Part shown: positions 21,221 to 32,504 of the stretch, one piece after another | How positions within the stretch are numbered: the stretch's first letter is position 1 | Layout of the letters: the number at the start of each line of letters is the position of its first letter | NCBI GenBank assembly: GCA_026545225.1 | Contig: CM048847.1 | Coordinates: forward strand, 11,340,501-11,404,500 | Length of the DNA: 64,000 nt | Direction: 5' to 3' | DNA from: Cornus controversa | Taxonomy: Eukaryota > Streptophyta > Magnoliopsida > Cornales > Cornaceae | Translations under genes and position numbers: made by a program | Notes under the pieces: generated by a model | Seen by the model: the letters and a program-made list of their open reading frames with translations, nothing else | The model's database searches: none | Told to the model about the DNA's origin: nothing

Positions 21221-21485
21221 AATCTTTTATATCAATCATAATTCTTAGGTGCAGCAAGTTAAAAAAATAAAAACGGAATTGGAGAGCAAGTTATAAAAAA
21301 AAATGAAAAAGAAAAAGAAAATGGGTAAGAGATTGGAGAGCAAGTTATAAGCTTATAACCTTTGTAATCCTACTTTCCTTAGCCAGGATGTCAACTCAAA
21401 ATATCTGCCATATCCACCACATCCCACGGTCGCCACCTCCTGCTACCGTCACCTTCTTTCTTCTCTCCTATAGTATGATTTTAAG

Positions 21486-21523
<38 letters not shown>

Positions 21524-23466
21524 CACTTTATTTTATGGATGCATTCTGCAGCCTTGATATATACATTTTCTAACACAGCTTTCTATGTACAAAGCTCTTC
21601 GTTATTGTATGTAGTCAGAGATGGTTTTATGGATGCATTCTACAGCCTTGATATATACATTTTCTAGCTATTGTTGTTCATAAAGTGTGTGTATAAAACA
21701 AATAGTTGGTGTGGATGGTGTGGTCTCGTATGCAATTTCATGATATGCAGGACCAAGAGTAACTGATTTGCAGCTTGTATTAAATAGTGTTGCAGGAGGG
21801 GCTTAATCATCTAATCTACATAGATCTCCACAGTTTTGGACATGTAATTGAAAACTTTGTTCTTAAGCCCTATATTTTCTCCATTCAAGAACACTCTATT
21901 TTATTGGAAAGGTGTCAAATTTGTTGAATTCTACCTTTATTATTATGCAGTATGTATATGAAATTGATTTTTTTTTCAGTTCAAATGGCTGCATTTACAG
22001 TTCCTATTTCATCTATATGGATCCGGTGTATGTGAGACGGGTATGTGTATCATGTTCTTGCTTGCTGGAAGTTGTACCTTCATAGCTTCAATTAAATATG
22101 GTACTCTTTGTGAATACCAGTTAATTTCTATTAATATCACGTACCAAAAAAATTCTCCTAATATCCAAGAGCCTTTTAATGGAGGAGACTAATTACTTTC
22201 TTTCTAGAGTCGCTTCTTTTAAGTTGTAAAGCATCCTTCAATTGCATTGCTAGAATTTGTGACTTGAATATTGTTTGTTATGGTATTATTTTTTTATTGA
22301 ATTTTGAAAAGTCATAAGCTAAAAATCAGGTGGTTTGATTAATGAAAGATCTAAGAGATGTGCTTCAGATAGAGGTGGTTGATAGTCAAGTTGAGTAATT
22401 TTTTACTTTTTATTTAAAAATTTTCAAGTTGATTAGTTGCAAATTGTATTTTTAATGTGATTGAAGGTTAGTTTTTAATAGATGAATTAAAAATTAAAAA
22501 CAAAATTGTGCAACAAATGTGTTAATATACACTATTTTTGATTTTTTGTTCTCAAAAATGTAGAAACAGCAAGTTTTAATGAACGATATTTCTATTTTTT
22601 GTTTTCACTCAGAAAAACAGAAATATATTTCTATTTTTTTTTAGCGCAGAAACAAAAAATATTTTTGTTAGTAAACGCTGCCCACACAAGACTCTATCCT
22701 GATTAGTTGTCACAACGAATCAAAGTTTAGGTTTACACGATGCCAAGTGTAATTGGGGGGGGGGGGGGGTAGTTCTGTTGGCATATTTCATATGCATCTT
22801 CATGATCCTCTTTTAAGGGCAGAGATCGAACTTATTGTGCCTTGATATATTCTCTTCATCACATTTGGAAGGATCTTATTATTTAAATAATTAAAATATT
22901 TTTTGTGTTGGGATATTTGCCCCCTCCAAGCCTGTATACTTGAAAAGGTGTCATTGGACTGATGTCGCACACAATAATGTGTTGTTCCTTGGCTTCTATA
23001 TTCAATTAATTCTCATTCAAATTCAAATCTAATAAAAAAAATTGGTTTTCATTGAATGATATTCAAAAAGAAAAGCATGCATGCTTTAAAGAATTTAGAA
23101 TGACACATTTATTAGATCCACCCACCTGTTTATTTGTCAATCATAATTCTAAGGTGGAGCAATGAGAGTGTTAAAAAGAAAGTGAAAAGAAAAAGAAAAA
23201 GGGGAAGATATTGGAGAGAGAGCTGAAGACACTAATATATATATAAATGATGGTTAGACTGTGTCTTATGCATCTGGTATAAATCAGTGAGTGTGAACAT
23301 GCAGGGTGTGAAGTGCTGCCTTGTTCTAAGAGAGAATGAACTCCACTGCAGTGCTAATTATAATGATCAGAACTAAAGGGTACAAGATGGTTTAACATTG
23401 AGGGATTCCTTTACACAACTCTACTTATATAGTTTCTTTTTCTTTGAAGATATAGTGGAACACTTT
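21221..23466. other. Intergenic stretch between the long-TIR element and gene B
   Basis: No gene is supported. It holds a TA microsatellite (about 21488-21519), whose length differs between units, and a 42-base direct repeat at 21531-21572 and 21625-21666 with about one mismatch. There is a region rich in short inverted T/A runs (about 22480-22690) that may be a decayed MITE, then a poly-G tract (22755-22769). The plus-strand frame at 21388-21573 runs into the TA repeat and looks spurious. Confidence 0.5.
22755..22769 (+). repeat. Poly-G tract, 15 G
   Basis: An uninterrupted G run in otherwise AT-rich DNA. The length differs in each unit: 15 here, 14 at 36286-36299, 11 at 49809-49819 and 20 at 63333-63352. 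Confidence 0.95.
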
Positions 23467-25597
23467 TTAACTGAAGTTCTTAATCGCAGACAACATTGAA
23501 ATTTCTGCTTCAATAATTATAGTATCATTGACTATGAAGCCCTTTGATATATCATGGAGATCACTCAGACACATGAAGCTTCGGTATCCCCAGCCCCTTC
23601 TATTGGCACCGAACCAGACACTAACTGCAAAAATGAATTTTGAAGTAAAATTAACAAAAATTAAAAAAAACACCATAAGAAGAAAAAGAAGAAAAGATTG
23701 AATCCCTCTACAAAATAAAAAGCTGCAGCCTCAACCAAGTTCATCAAAAGCAGCTGAGAATACAAATATAACTTTTACCTTCATTTTCAAGGTGTTCACC
23801 ATTGACTTGGTCCTTTATCCTAAGCTTGTATTTTGCAAACAGTTTGGTGAGTTTAAGAGAGAGTTTTTCAGAATCAGCTACTACAAGATGCAGAAACAGT
23901 GATAGGCTTTCACCTTTCGGCTTTGAATTTCCTTTGGGCCAGAGAGAAAGCTTCCTGAATTCAGTATAAGAATACACAAATAATAGCTTACCTTAGAAAT
24001 CAAATAAGTCTGTTTCAATTTGAAAACAACTAAATTTAAGAAAAATATGAAAATGATCATCTTACCAGTTCTGTCATCTAGTGTTAAACTTCTCAGAGTA
24101 AAGACATTCTTCACTTAATGCTGAAAATTTATCAATCTTCCAAGTGCAAACCTCGTCGTTTGGTACCTTTGTCATGGACAGACACTCACCTTTGAGAGTA
24201 GATCTCATAACAAAAACCTCTGCCCCGAATAAACATGTGTCATCTACTAGGTACCCATTTAAAGGATTTAGGAACTGACGCCGGACAGAGTAGTGATAAT
24301 TATGTAGGCTAAGGGCAACAGAAAATAAACAGAAAGAAAGCACGAGAATTGCCCAAAAACTCAGAGAAAAGGCTCTGATATTCAATATTATTATTCAAAA
24401 TCAAAAGTACCTTCGGATCAACCCACAAGCCGGGTTATATAGCTGAACTTCATCAACATTACCAAAAATAGCAAAAACCTAATATTCTTGCCAAAATAAA
24501 ATACGAAATAAAAGAAGTTGCCAGAATTCTGGCCTAAATCAAGCCCAGAATCTCTTCCTAATCAACAAAATAAATATTACCAAAAAAGGAAATAAAATAA
24601 CTAAAATTAGGGATTCGGAGGGGAAAACAGTGGATTTTGGCCTTTAAAAAATACAAACCCAGCTATAGCTAGGTGCCCACGACGTGCGCGCCGAACTAAG
24701 CTTACCGAATTGTGGTCATAAAGGTGATTCTGACACCTGTACCCAAAGTTATGGCTAAAATACTGAAGCGCATCCAAAAATACCCACATTGGTGACAAGG
24801 TCACGGTTTCCTGCCATCTTTATGCTGATCTACCAACTCATGATATTTCAGTGCCATCAACGTGTCGTCTAACAGCTTAGCATCATCTGACTCGGATGCT
24901 CCAGCATCAGGAACTCTTCGAGAGAGAGAAATTTCTCAAAGCCAAATTCAGTATTCATTACATGGAAGCGCCTTACTGGTTTAGCATCTACATATATAGA
25001 TAATGTATTGATTTGTAAATATTGTGTTCCAATAGCAGATTTTAGAATATTTAATGTATAATAAAAGGAGCTACCTTCGATAGTTAAGTACTTATCACGT
25101 ATATGATCAAAGACGAATAATTTAAAGTTCACATTCGCCTCCCAACCACAAGGAAGATTATCTGCATCAGATATTACCAAGTACATTGAAATGTGATCCT
25201 TCACATTTCTTTTCTTATTCCCATTTGGATAGACAGACAATTTCCTGAAAACCCAAAAAATAAATAGTTAGATACAAATAAATTAACTTTGAGTTGGAAA
25301 TATGAATAAATTCATAGCACGGGAGATGAAAAAATAGTCCATGAACACACCATTTATAGCCACCAACTTCAAAAACATCGGATTCACAATTTTCAATTGT
25401 TGTTTCGAGAAACAGAGAGAGACTCTATCTTGAAAATGCAATGCGTTGGTTGGACATCACGCAATGTTCTTTTAACTTCTCCTACAGATTTTTAATGGAA
25501 GAAAATACTTAAAATCACCAAAACTCATTGTATATAAAATCATGCAAGGGAGTATAAAATTTAACTTACCAACTGTGTCGATTATTTCAGACGACAT
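23467..25597 (-). pseudogene. MATH-domain gene B copy 1, broken
   Basis: Same six-exon plan as gene A: exon 1 25570-25597 (MSSEIIDTV), exon 2 25351-25481, exon 3 25075-25244, exon 4 split (24066-24275 and 24910 to about 24973), exon 5 23779-23954, exon 6 23467-23624. Splice sites are kept. Three defects are shared by all copies. First, a missing CT unit in the CT run of exon 2 shifts the frame (131 bases, where 133 would stay in phase). Second, TGA stands where gene A has GGA near the end of exon 4 (FNIGG becomes FNTR-stop). Third, a solo LTR lies in exon 4 between EEF and NPLNGYLVDDTC. The family motifs GGYKW, SVYPNG, RRFHVMNTEFGF and DDTCLFGAEVFV remain readable, so decay is recent. Confidence 0.8.
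24271..24914 (-). mobile_element. Solo LTR in exon 4 of gene B (unit 1), 634 bp
   Basis: The element is 24276-24909. On the minus strand it begins TGATGCTGGAGC and ends CCGGCGTCA, so it has TG...CA ends with a short inverted match. It is flanked by the direct repeat GGAAC at 24271-24275 and 24910-24914. A TATA region (gctatataacccgg on the minus strand) fits an LTR. There is no internal region, so it is a solo LTR fossil. The insertion predates the tandem amplification, since copies lie at 37806-38439 and 51326-51959. Superfamily not assigned. Confidence 0.75.
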
Positions 25598-25697
25598 TGC
25601 TTCAACAGAATAAAAAATGAAGTAAAAATAACCTCTTTTGGTTTTATTGGTGATGGCTTCTGCTAAGCTTAGATTGTATGAAGTAAAGGACTCCATG

Positions 25698-25711
25698 CTT
25701 TTATATAGATA
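25698..25711 (-). promoter_or_regulatory. TATA box of gene B
   Basis: The minus strand reads ctatataaaag, a canonical plant TATA box, about 105 bases upstream of the gene B ATG. It is conserved in position with gene A. Confidence 0.5.
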
Positions 25712-25804
25712 CATATATGCGCACGCTCGCCCATGTAGACCAATCCGGATGGTTCAATAATAACTTTGTAATACAAACAATTCATCTAGAAATACTAAAA
25801 GCCA

Positions 25805-26294
25805 TCTTGGAAAAGATATTCTTTACTTGATGCTGAAAAATTGTCAATCTTCCAAGTATAAACTTTGTCAGTTGAAACCTGAAACCTTTGTCATGGATAA
25901 ACACTCACCTTTGCCTGCTCCAAATACGCAGGTATCATCTATGAGGTAGCCATTTGAAGGATTGTGGAACTCTTTGAGAGAGAAATTTCTCAAAACCCCA
26001 TTTAGTTTTCATCCTATGGAAGTGCCATACTAGTTCAGTATCTACATTATATATGGATGTCATCTATATAAATAAATATTATGTTGCTACAACAGATTTT
26101 TGGAAATTTAATGTGAAATAATAATAAATAAATAAAAGTACTTGTCACATACATGATCAAACGCAAACAACTTAAAGTTCACCTTAGCTTTCCAACCACA
26201 ACACAAATATTTCGCAATATGTATTTCAAGGTATAAAGAGATGTGACCATTCCCATTTCTTTTCTTATTCCCATTTGGGTAGAAACACAATTTC
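25805..26294 (-). pseudogene. MATH gene C fragment (copy 1)
   Basis: Only exon 3 (about 26130-26294: KLCFYPNGNKKRNGNGHIS..., FKLFAFDHVCDKYF) and part of exon 4 (about 25805-26041: RMKTKWGFEKF, NGYLIDDTCVFGAGKGECLSM, VYTWKIDNFSAS) remain. The donor of exon 3 is gone, the EVFV stretch after FGA is deleted, and MATH domain 2 stops abruptly at the gene B upstream sequence (near 25813). Exons 1-2 and the promoter are replaced by repeat-like sequence from about 26388. Confidence 0.8.
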
Positions 26295-26387
26295 CTGAAA
26301 ATCCAAAATACATATATATGATTAATTTAGCTTTCATAAAGAGAACATAGATAAATTAAAGAGTGGGGAAGAAAAAATCACTCAAAC

Positions 26388-27040
26388 CTGTTTTAGGAAC
26401 CAGAGAGGGGTGATTAAGTTTACTCGTTTTTTACTTAATTTTTTAAATTATTTTAATTTTAAGTCCAATTAAAAATTAAACTAATTCCACAAAACAAGTA
26501 AATAAAATAAAGTAAAAATGCACCAGATATATGTGAAAAATTCAAATCGAGAAAAACCACGGGTAAGGCTTTATAACTCCGGAGAACCAAATCCACTATC
26601 GTCGAAAAAAAATATAAGAGACTCTATCCCAGATTGACACCCACTCCACTTTGAAAATAACTTGATGCAGAATGCCTCAGGCTTACAATTGCACTCCTTT
26701 ATCTAATTGTTGGACGCTTTCGGTTAACGTTACAATCATTGCAGAAGGGTAACTAGAAGACCACGAACACTCAGCAAGTATTCTGTTCCCTTCGTAGTGT
26801 GATCTTCTTCTCATTCCTAATGAACGAATAGTTGTAGAAGAAATCAAACAGAAAAGACCCTTGCTGTCCTGCCAGAATGGAAGGAAAGTTCAACTCTTAT
26901 TCTGTTCAAAGACATTAATATAACTACTATTCCTTACCTTCCATTACTTTCAAGTTTTATTAATTAGATGTAAGTCTAATTGGTTTTTAATAGCACTGGG
27001 GGACTATTGAGATGGGTATCAATAATTAAATTGTTCCTTA
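26388..27040. repeat. Repeat-like filler upstream of the gene C fragment
   Basis: Starting at cctgttttaggaaccagag, the sequence changes character. A block with 'gagaaaaaccacgggtaagg' and 'tccggagaaccaaatccact' resembles dispersed plant repeats whose class I cannot assign. No ORF is seen. Confidence 0.35.
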
Positions 27041-27070
27041 TTAGTATTGTTGTTTGTGTTCCATATCCTT

Positions 27071-27229
27071 ATGTCTGTGGCTTTGGTGGTGGCATACATG
27101 GGGTACTTGACCGTGATTAATGAAACTACTTTTTATGGAATGGTTTGCTTTTTTCTATACAACGGGATAGTTATGTGGCATGTTTTTTCACAAATTATAT
27201 ATGGGACTTTGAAATTGCTTTATTTTTAA
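27071..27229 (+). other. Small ORF (52 aa) of membrane character across the unit 1/2 junction
   Basis: From the first in-frame ATG, the frame reads MSVALVVAYMGYLTVINETT and then a second hydrophobic part (GMVCFFLYNGIVMWHVFSQ). That would give two potential membrane spans before the stop. The frame crosses the junction at 27165 without a break. A donor-like gtacttg follows at about 27238 and an acceptor-like ggcag near 27289, followed by ILLNILRTVMKRD. It may be an exon remnant of a membrane protein that I do not recognise, or chance. Identical copies lie at 40601-40759 and 54121-54279. In unit 1 the left half is absent. Confidence 0.3.
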
Positions 27230-28490
27230 TTTATAAGGTACTTGATAATTTAAGATCACTTCCTCATATGTTCAACTTTCATTCTGGCAGATATTGCTTA
27301 ACATTCTTCGCACTGTTATGAAGAGGGATATATGTAACTTTGTATAGGTTCTTAATCATTCTGTTGAATAATTCCAAATGGTAGAAACTATAAATAATAG
27401 TTTATCCATTTTGCATTATATTTGTCCATTGAACCATTGTTTTACTTGTACGCAAAAATATAATTCAAGAATACAAATAATTAAAATATATTGAAGAAAT
27501 CATTACAAGTTTATAAAAATTCATTAAAGTCTCTAATAGAAGTCTATACAAAATCCATGAAAGTCTTATAATAAAAATCTATAGAAATCGATGAATTCTA
27601 CTTAAATTCATAGAAAGTCTGTCTCTTAAAAAATGTCTTTTAAAATCCTGATTGAATACACTCTCCTAATACTAAAAGGAGTGTATGGATTTGCACCTCT
27701 ATATATATGTGTGTGTGAAGATTATAGAATCATAAATAAACCGAAAGCTAGCTCCGTTACCTCTTTCCCTCTCTATAATTGAGAATTTGAGCTGAGGCTT
27801 TGAAACCTCAATCTTTCCTCTTTATCGTCGATCTCTATCTATTTGGGGAAGAAGGATGAGTTTGAATAGCTTCTGAAACCTCAATCCAATGGTGGGATTA
27901 GGGGACTACGGTGGTGGCGGTGGGTCCCATATTCTCCGACATCTTCTGTATATCAAGCCCATTGATTCGCTGATTGCAGTCTTCTCCGCTTGCATTTCGA
28001 GCCGAGCCTCCATGATCTAGTTCATCGGTGTTGCTTATAGCTATATTAGGATTTGCAGAGAAATTTGGAGAGACATAGAGAGCATTTCTTTGTTTTGTAC
28101 AAAGGATGAAACGACGTCATTTTGTTTGAGGGTTAAAAATGTCACTTGGGATCTTTATTTAATTTCTTCATTTTTATTCTATTATAAATATATTTCTGTA
28201 ATTTTATATCTTTTAATTGCTCCAACAAATGTACTTTAGAATATTCTCTCCCTTTCTAAGTTTTTAGACTTACCCAAGTCTTTGTCTAAGTAGTTTGGGT
28301 CTCAAAGCAAGGATAAAGTGAGTCTAGTCAAGTCAAGAGAGTACAATACATAAAGTTGATTGGCTGAGTTGATTAAACTATGGTGTTGCTTTTGATCAAA
28401 ATTTATAGTTGTAGACTTACCGCCCGGAGTTCATATAGGCCAGGCAAATAAAATCTTAAAGAGATTAAATTTAATTCAAGTCTCGATCAT

Positions 28491-28646
28491 CAATTTATCA
28501 AAAAATACCGAAAAAAGAAAATAAAATACAACTTTAATTTATCAAAAAAATTTACTCAAAAAAAATAACTTTAATTCACCAATTTTTTTCTAGGTAATTT
28601 TTTTCGGTAAATTAAAATTTTTTTCTCGATATTTTTTGATAAATTG
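28491..28646. repeat. AT-rich fold-back repeat (unit 2)
   Basis: Same as 14958-15113. Confidence 0.65.
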
Positions 28647-29440
28647 TCATCTATATAGGATTAGTATTACATTTGAATTCCATTCCATTATAGGTACTGA
28701 TGCAACAGAGCTGACTCAATAACAAAAAGTGATTAATTTATCAAAAAATAAATAAAAAATACCCAAAAAAAAATACAACTTTAATTTGTTGAAAAAATTG
28801 ACGTAAAAAAATAACTTTAACTCACCGATTTTTTTTTTTGGTAAATTAATGTTTGTGTCAGTTTGGTTTTGCTATTTTGGCATATACATATTCACGGGGT
28901 GTGGCGTTGAAAGTATGAGGGTTTTGTTTTGAGGCAGTATATATATGCACGCGAAAGATACAGATACTAGTGGTGAGAGGATAAAATATGAAGCAGGCTA
29001 GAATTCATTCCACTCATCAAGTCAATCAGCCGTTGGAGGAAAGTTCTCCTAGAAATATCTCTCGTGTTGTTTTGAAAAAGAGTCGAAGATTTGAAACAAT
29101 TGGATGGAGATATGGTCTCCTAAAATTTCTTCTGGAGTTTGAAAACAGAAGACCGTGATATGCAATTAGAAGGAAGGAAAACTCATCTGGAGTTTGAAAA
29201 CAGAAGGCCGTTAGATTAGGTATGTCTCTTAATTTATATTTGTGTAAACATGCTTATAATTAGGATAAGGTTTACATGAAATTCAGATGGCAATTGAAAT
29301 GTCGAGGTTAATATATTTTAATTACTGTTGTAATATCTTAGTTAGTATCTCTTAATCATATTTAAATATATGTATGCTTGATTGTCTATTGCATGATTGA
29401 TATATGTATATGTCAATTGGATTTCTTTCACTGGAAAAGG

Positions 29441-29629
29441 ATCTTCTCCTTGATAATTCCTCTCCATAATTTGCAGGATTTAATCCTGCGGTCAATTTTC
29501 AGTCACGTCATCATATAAAGTAAAATATATTTTAAATTTAAATTAAATGAGATGATGATGTGATTGAATTTTGACTGCGGAATTAAGTCCTCCGAAATCA
29601 AGAAAGGAGAGGAATTCTCAAAAAGAGAT
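29441..29629. mobile_element. Fold-back MITE (unit 2)
   Basis: Same as 15908-16096. Confidence 0.7.
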
Positions 29630-30124
29630 GTATTCTACCTGTTTCTATTATCATTAGATGAAATGAAACGAAACGAAACGAAACAAAAAAAATAGTTGCT
29701 GCTTCTGTTTACTTTTCTTCTTCTATTTTTTCATATTTTGATTTTCTTCACTCCAGTTATATGTGTCTTAATTCTAACATTAAAGAATTTTGAAAGATAA
29801 TCTATGGAATGATTTTTTAGCCCATTATATCAATAACAATCTGAAGCACAAAATCTGTACACTTCATAGCTCCAAGGTTAAGATAAAATGCTAACTTTCC
29901 TTCCTCTACGAAGAAACAATCCTACTCTTGAGAAGAAAATAGCCAAATTTATAATGATCAAATTAAGCAATCAAATGAAATTCACTGCAATGCTAAGTAT
30001 AATTAATGCATGATCGGTACTAAAGTGTAATACAACAAGACTTCAAACTTGAGAGATAGAGATTCCTTCACCCACCTCTCCACAACATCTTTTTTCTTTT
30101 CTTGGAGGACATAATGGAACACAT

Positions 30125-30947
30125 TTATGCGAAATTCTTAACCACAAACAACATTTCAATTTCTGCTTCAATAACTATAGTATCATCCACTATGAAGCCC
30201 TTTGAATTGTCATAGAGTTCACTTAGAGACACTAATCTTGGGCATCCCAAGATCCTCATCGTGTCAAAGAAGAAGACATTAACTGCAAAGATAAATTTTA
30301 AAGGAAAATAAGAAGAAAAGATCACCATATACAAAAGGAAAAGCTATAGCTACAAGCAAGTTCATCAAAATGAAGGTACTATTTTTACCTTCTTGTTCGA
30401 TGTGTTTGAAATTGACTTGGTCCCTTATCCTCAACTTGTATTTTGCATTCAGTTTGGAGTTAAGAGAGAAATTTTCAGAATCAGGTACTGCAAGTAACAG
30501 AGATAGGTTTTTGCCCTTCTCATTTACATTTCCTTCGGGATAGAGCAAAAGCTTCCTGAATTCATTATAAACAAACACATAAATAACAGCCATTTATCAA
30601 AAAAGCTAGCCTGTTTCAGATTGAGAACAACCAAGTTTAAGGAATGCGTGAAAATGTTGATCTTACCAGTTCCGTCCTCCGATGTTAAACTCTTCAGAGT
30701 AATAACATTCTCCACTTAATGATGATAATTTATCAACCTTCCAAGTGTAAACTCTGTTAGTTACTATCTTTGTCATGGACAGACACTCACCTTTGCTTAC
30801 AGATTTTATAACAAAAACCTCTGCTCCAAATAAACATGTGTCATCTATGAGGTATCCATTTAAAGGGTTTTGAAACTTTTCAAGAGAGAGAAATTTGTCA
30901 AAACCCCATTCAGTCTTCATCACATGGAAGCGCCTTACTTGAGCATC

Positions 30948-30985
<38 letters not shown>

Positions 30986-31578
30986 TAGATAGATATGAAT
31001 CAATAAATACTTTCTTGCACTAGCTGATTTCAAAATTTTTACTATACTATAATAGGAACTACCTTCCATAGCGAAGTACTTGTCGCGTATATGATCATAG
31101 ACGAATAATTTAAAGTTCACATTCACCTCCCAACCACAAGGAAGATTTTCTGAATCGGTTAATACAAGGTATAGTGAAATGTGATCTTTCCCATTTCTTT
31201 TCAAGTTCCCATTTGGATAGAAAGACAATTTCCTAAAAATCCAAAAAATAGACAGATACGAATAAATTAGTTTTGATGTAGAAATATGGATGAATTAAGA
31301 ATATGGAAGATACAAAAAAATCCCAAAAACACACCATTTGTAGCCACCAGCTTCAAAAACATCTGATTTATAATTTTCAAAATTTGTTTCTAGAAGCATA
31401 GAGAAACACTCTATCCTGAAAATGTAATGTGATGGTTGAACATCCCGCAATGTTGTTCTAATTTCTGCAACAGATTGAAGGCAGACAAATATTTAACATA
31501 ACTAGAACACATTGTATATCAAAATCATATAAAGGGAAAATAACAATAATAAATAAACTTACCAATGTCAGTCAACAT
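30125..31578 (-). CDS. Double MATH-domain protein, gene A copy 2 (306 aa)
   Basis: CDS: complement(join(30125..30282, 30389..30555, 30667..30946, 31063..31232, 31335..31464, 31563..31578)). All splice sites and the reading frame are kept, and I see no coding difference from copy 1. Promoter TATA run and upstream MITE are also copied. Confidence 0.9.
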
Positions 31579-31729
31579 TTCTTCTGCATAATCTACATTG
31601 AAGGAATTAATAAAAATTGTCTTGTAGGTGGATTTATTGGTTATAACTTCTGTTAGGCTTAGGCTTACATGGTTATATATATAAGGATGGTTGACTAATA
31701 ACTTCGGAATATCTTATCAAAAAAAATAA

Positions 31730-31897
31730 GAATAATGATTTGGAGGCCGATCGGACTAATCCGATTTTATTTTTATGTGAGTGGAGTGGTGGGTCTTACC
31801 ATATGATCTCATGGTGATATAATGTGGTGAGACCCATCATTACACTCACATAAAACTATTTTCAACCTAATTCGATTTGAACTCTCTATCATTATTC
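31730..31897. mobile_element. Fold-back MITE upstream of gene A (unit 2)
   Basis: Same as 18197-18364. Confidence 0.65.
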
Positions 31898-32476
31898 AAA
31901 AAATAATAATAATAACTTTGGGAATACTAAAAGCCCCAGTGGAACTATTTTTTTATGTTTTGAAGTTCTCTGCCTAAAGTAAACTAAACCTTTTCATCTT
32001 GTGCATGTGTATGTATCTAACAAATGCAATTTGGGATGTGATCATTACTTCACTTCACTTGCACTCACTTTGAATGTCAAATGACATGATCATCCTTAAT
32101 TTAGTTATTAAGTCATGAGAATGAAGTATGAGGGGGCATTTATGTCCTTTAGGTTTTAAAAAAACAAATAACGAGTGGGATATTCATTTTTAACATAATT
32201 AGAGAGAAATTCTAATCAGGTTTTCAAAAATAATTTTCAAGAACTCGAAGAACTGTCCTTTTTTTGACTGAATTTTCAAAAATTAGTTTTAAAAAAGTGT
32301 CAATCAAACATACTTTTTTAAAGTTAATATTTTGAAAAACAAAAAAGTTTCTTTGAAAACTGAACCAAATATACTCTAAACTTTCCACAATGTTTGTGTG
32401 CATGTATATATATATATATATAAAATTTTTGAATCATGTAATTTAAAGATTAAAACAAGATATGCAGATAACTTAC

Positions 32477-32504
32477 CAACAGCAGGAGCAGCACCGTGAG
32501 ACAT
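32477..32504 (-). other. Orphan or alternative first exon (unit 2)
   Basis: Same as 18944-18971, phase-compatible with exon 2 of gene A copy 2 (31464). Confidence 0.5.

Larger units (their letters stand above)
13632..27164 (+). repeat. Tandem unit 1 (13,533 bp)
   Basis: First copy of the large head-to-tail repeat. It starts at GGATAGTTATGTGGC, which recurs at 27165, 40695 and 54215. Layout from left to right: MITE right arm, AT-rich fold-backs, gene A (minus), fold-back MITE, orphan first exon, long-TIR element, poly-G tract, gene B (minus, broken), gene C fragment (minus), repeat-like filler, and a membrane-type small ORF that runs across the junction into the next unit. Private bases seen in this copy include A at 15771, A at 22633 and T at 26829, where the other copies have G, G and C. 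Confidence 0.95.

Noticed and set aside
21388-21573. 61-codon plus-strand frame ending in Tyr-Ile repeats
   Set aside because: Much of it is translated TA microsatellite.
24607-24804. 65-codon minus-strand frame between the parts of gene B
   Set aside because: It lies wholly within the solo LTR; LTRs do not normally code.
27047-27070. TTG as start of the junction ORF
   Set aside because: A TTG start is not expected in a plant nuclear gene; the first ATG is at 27071.
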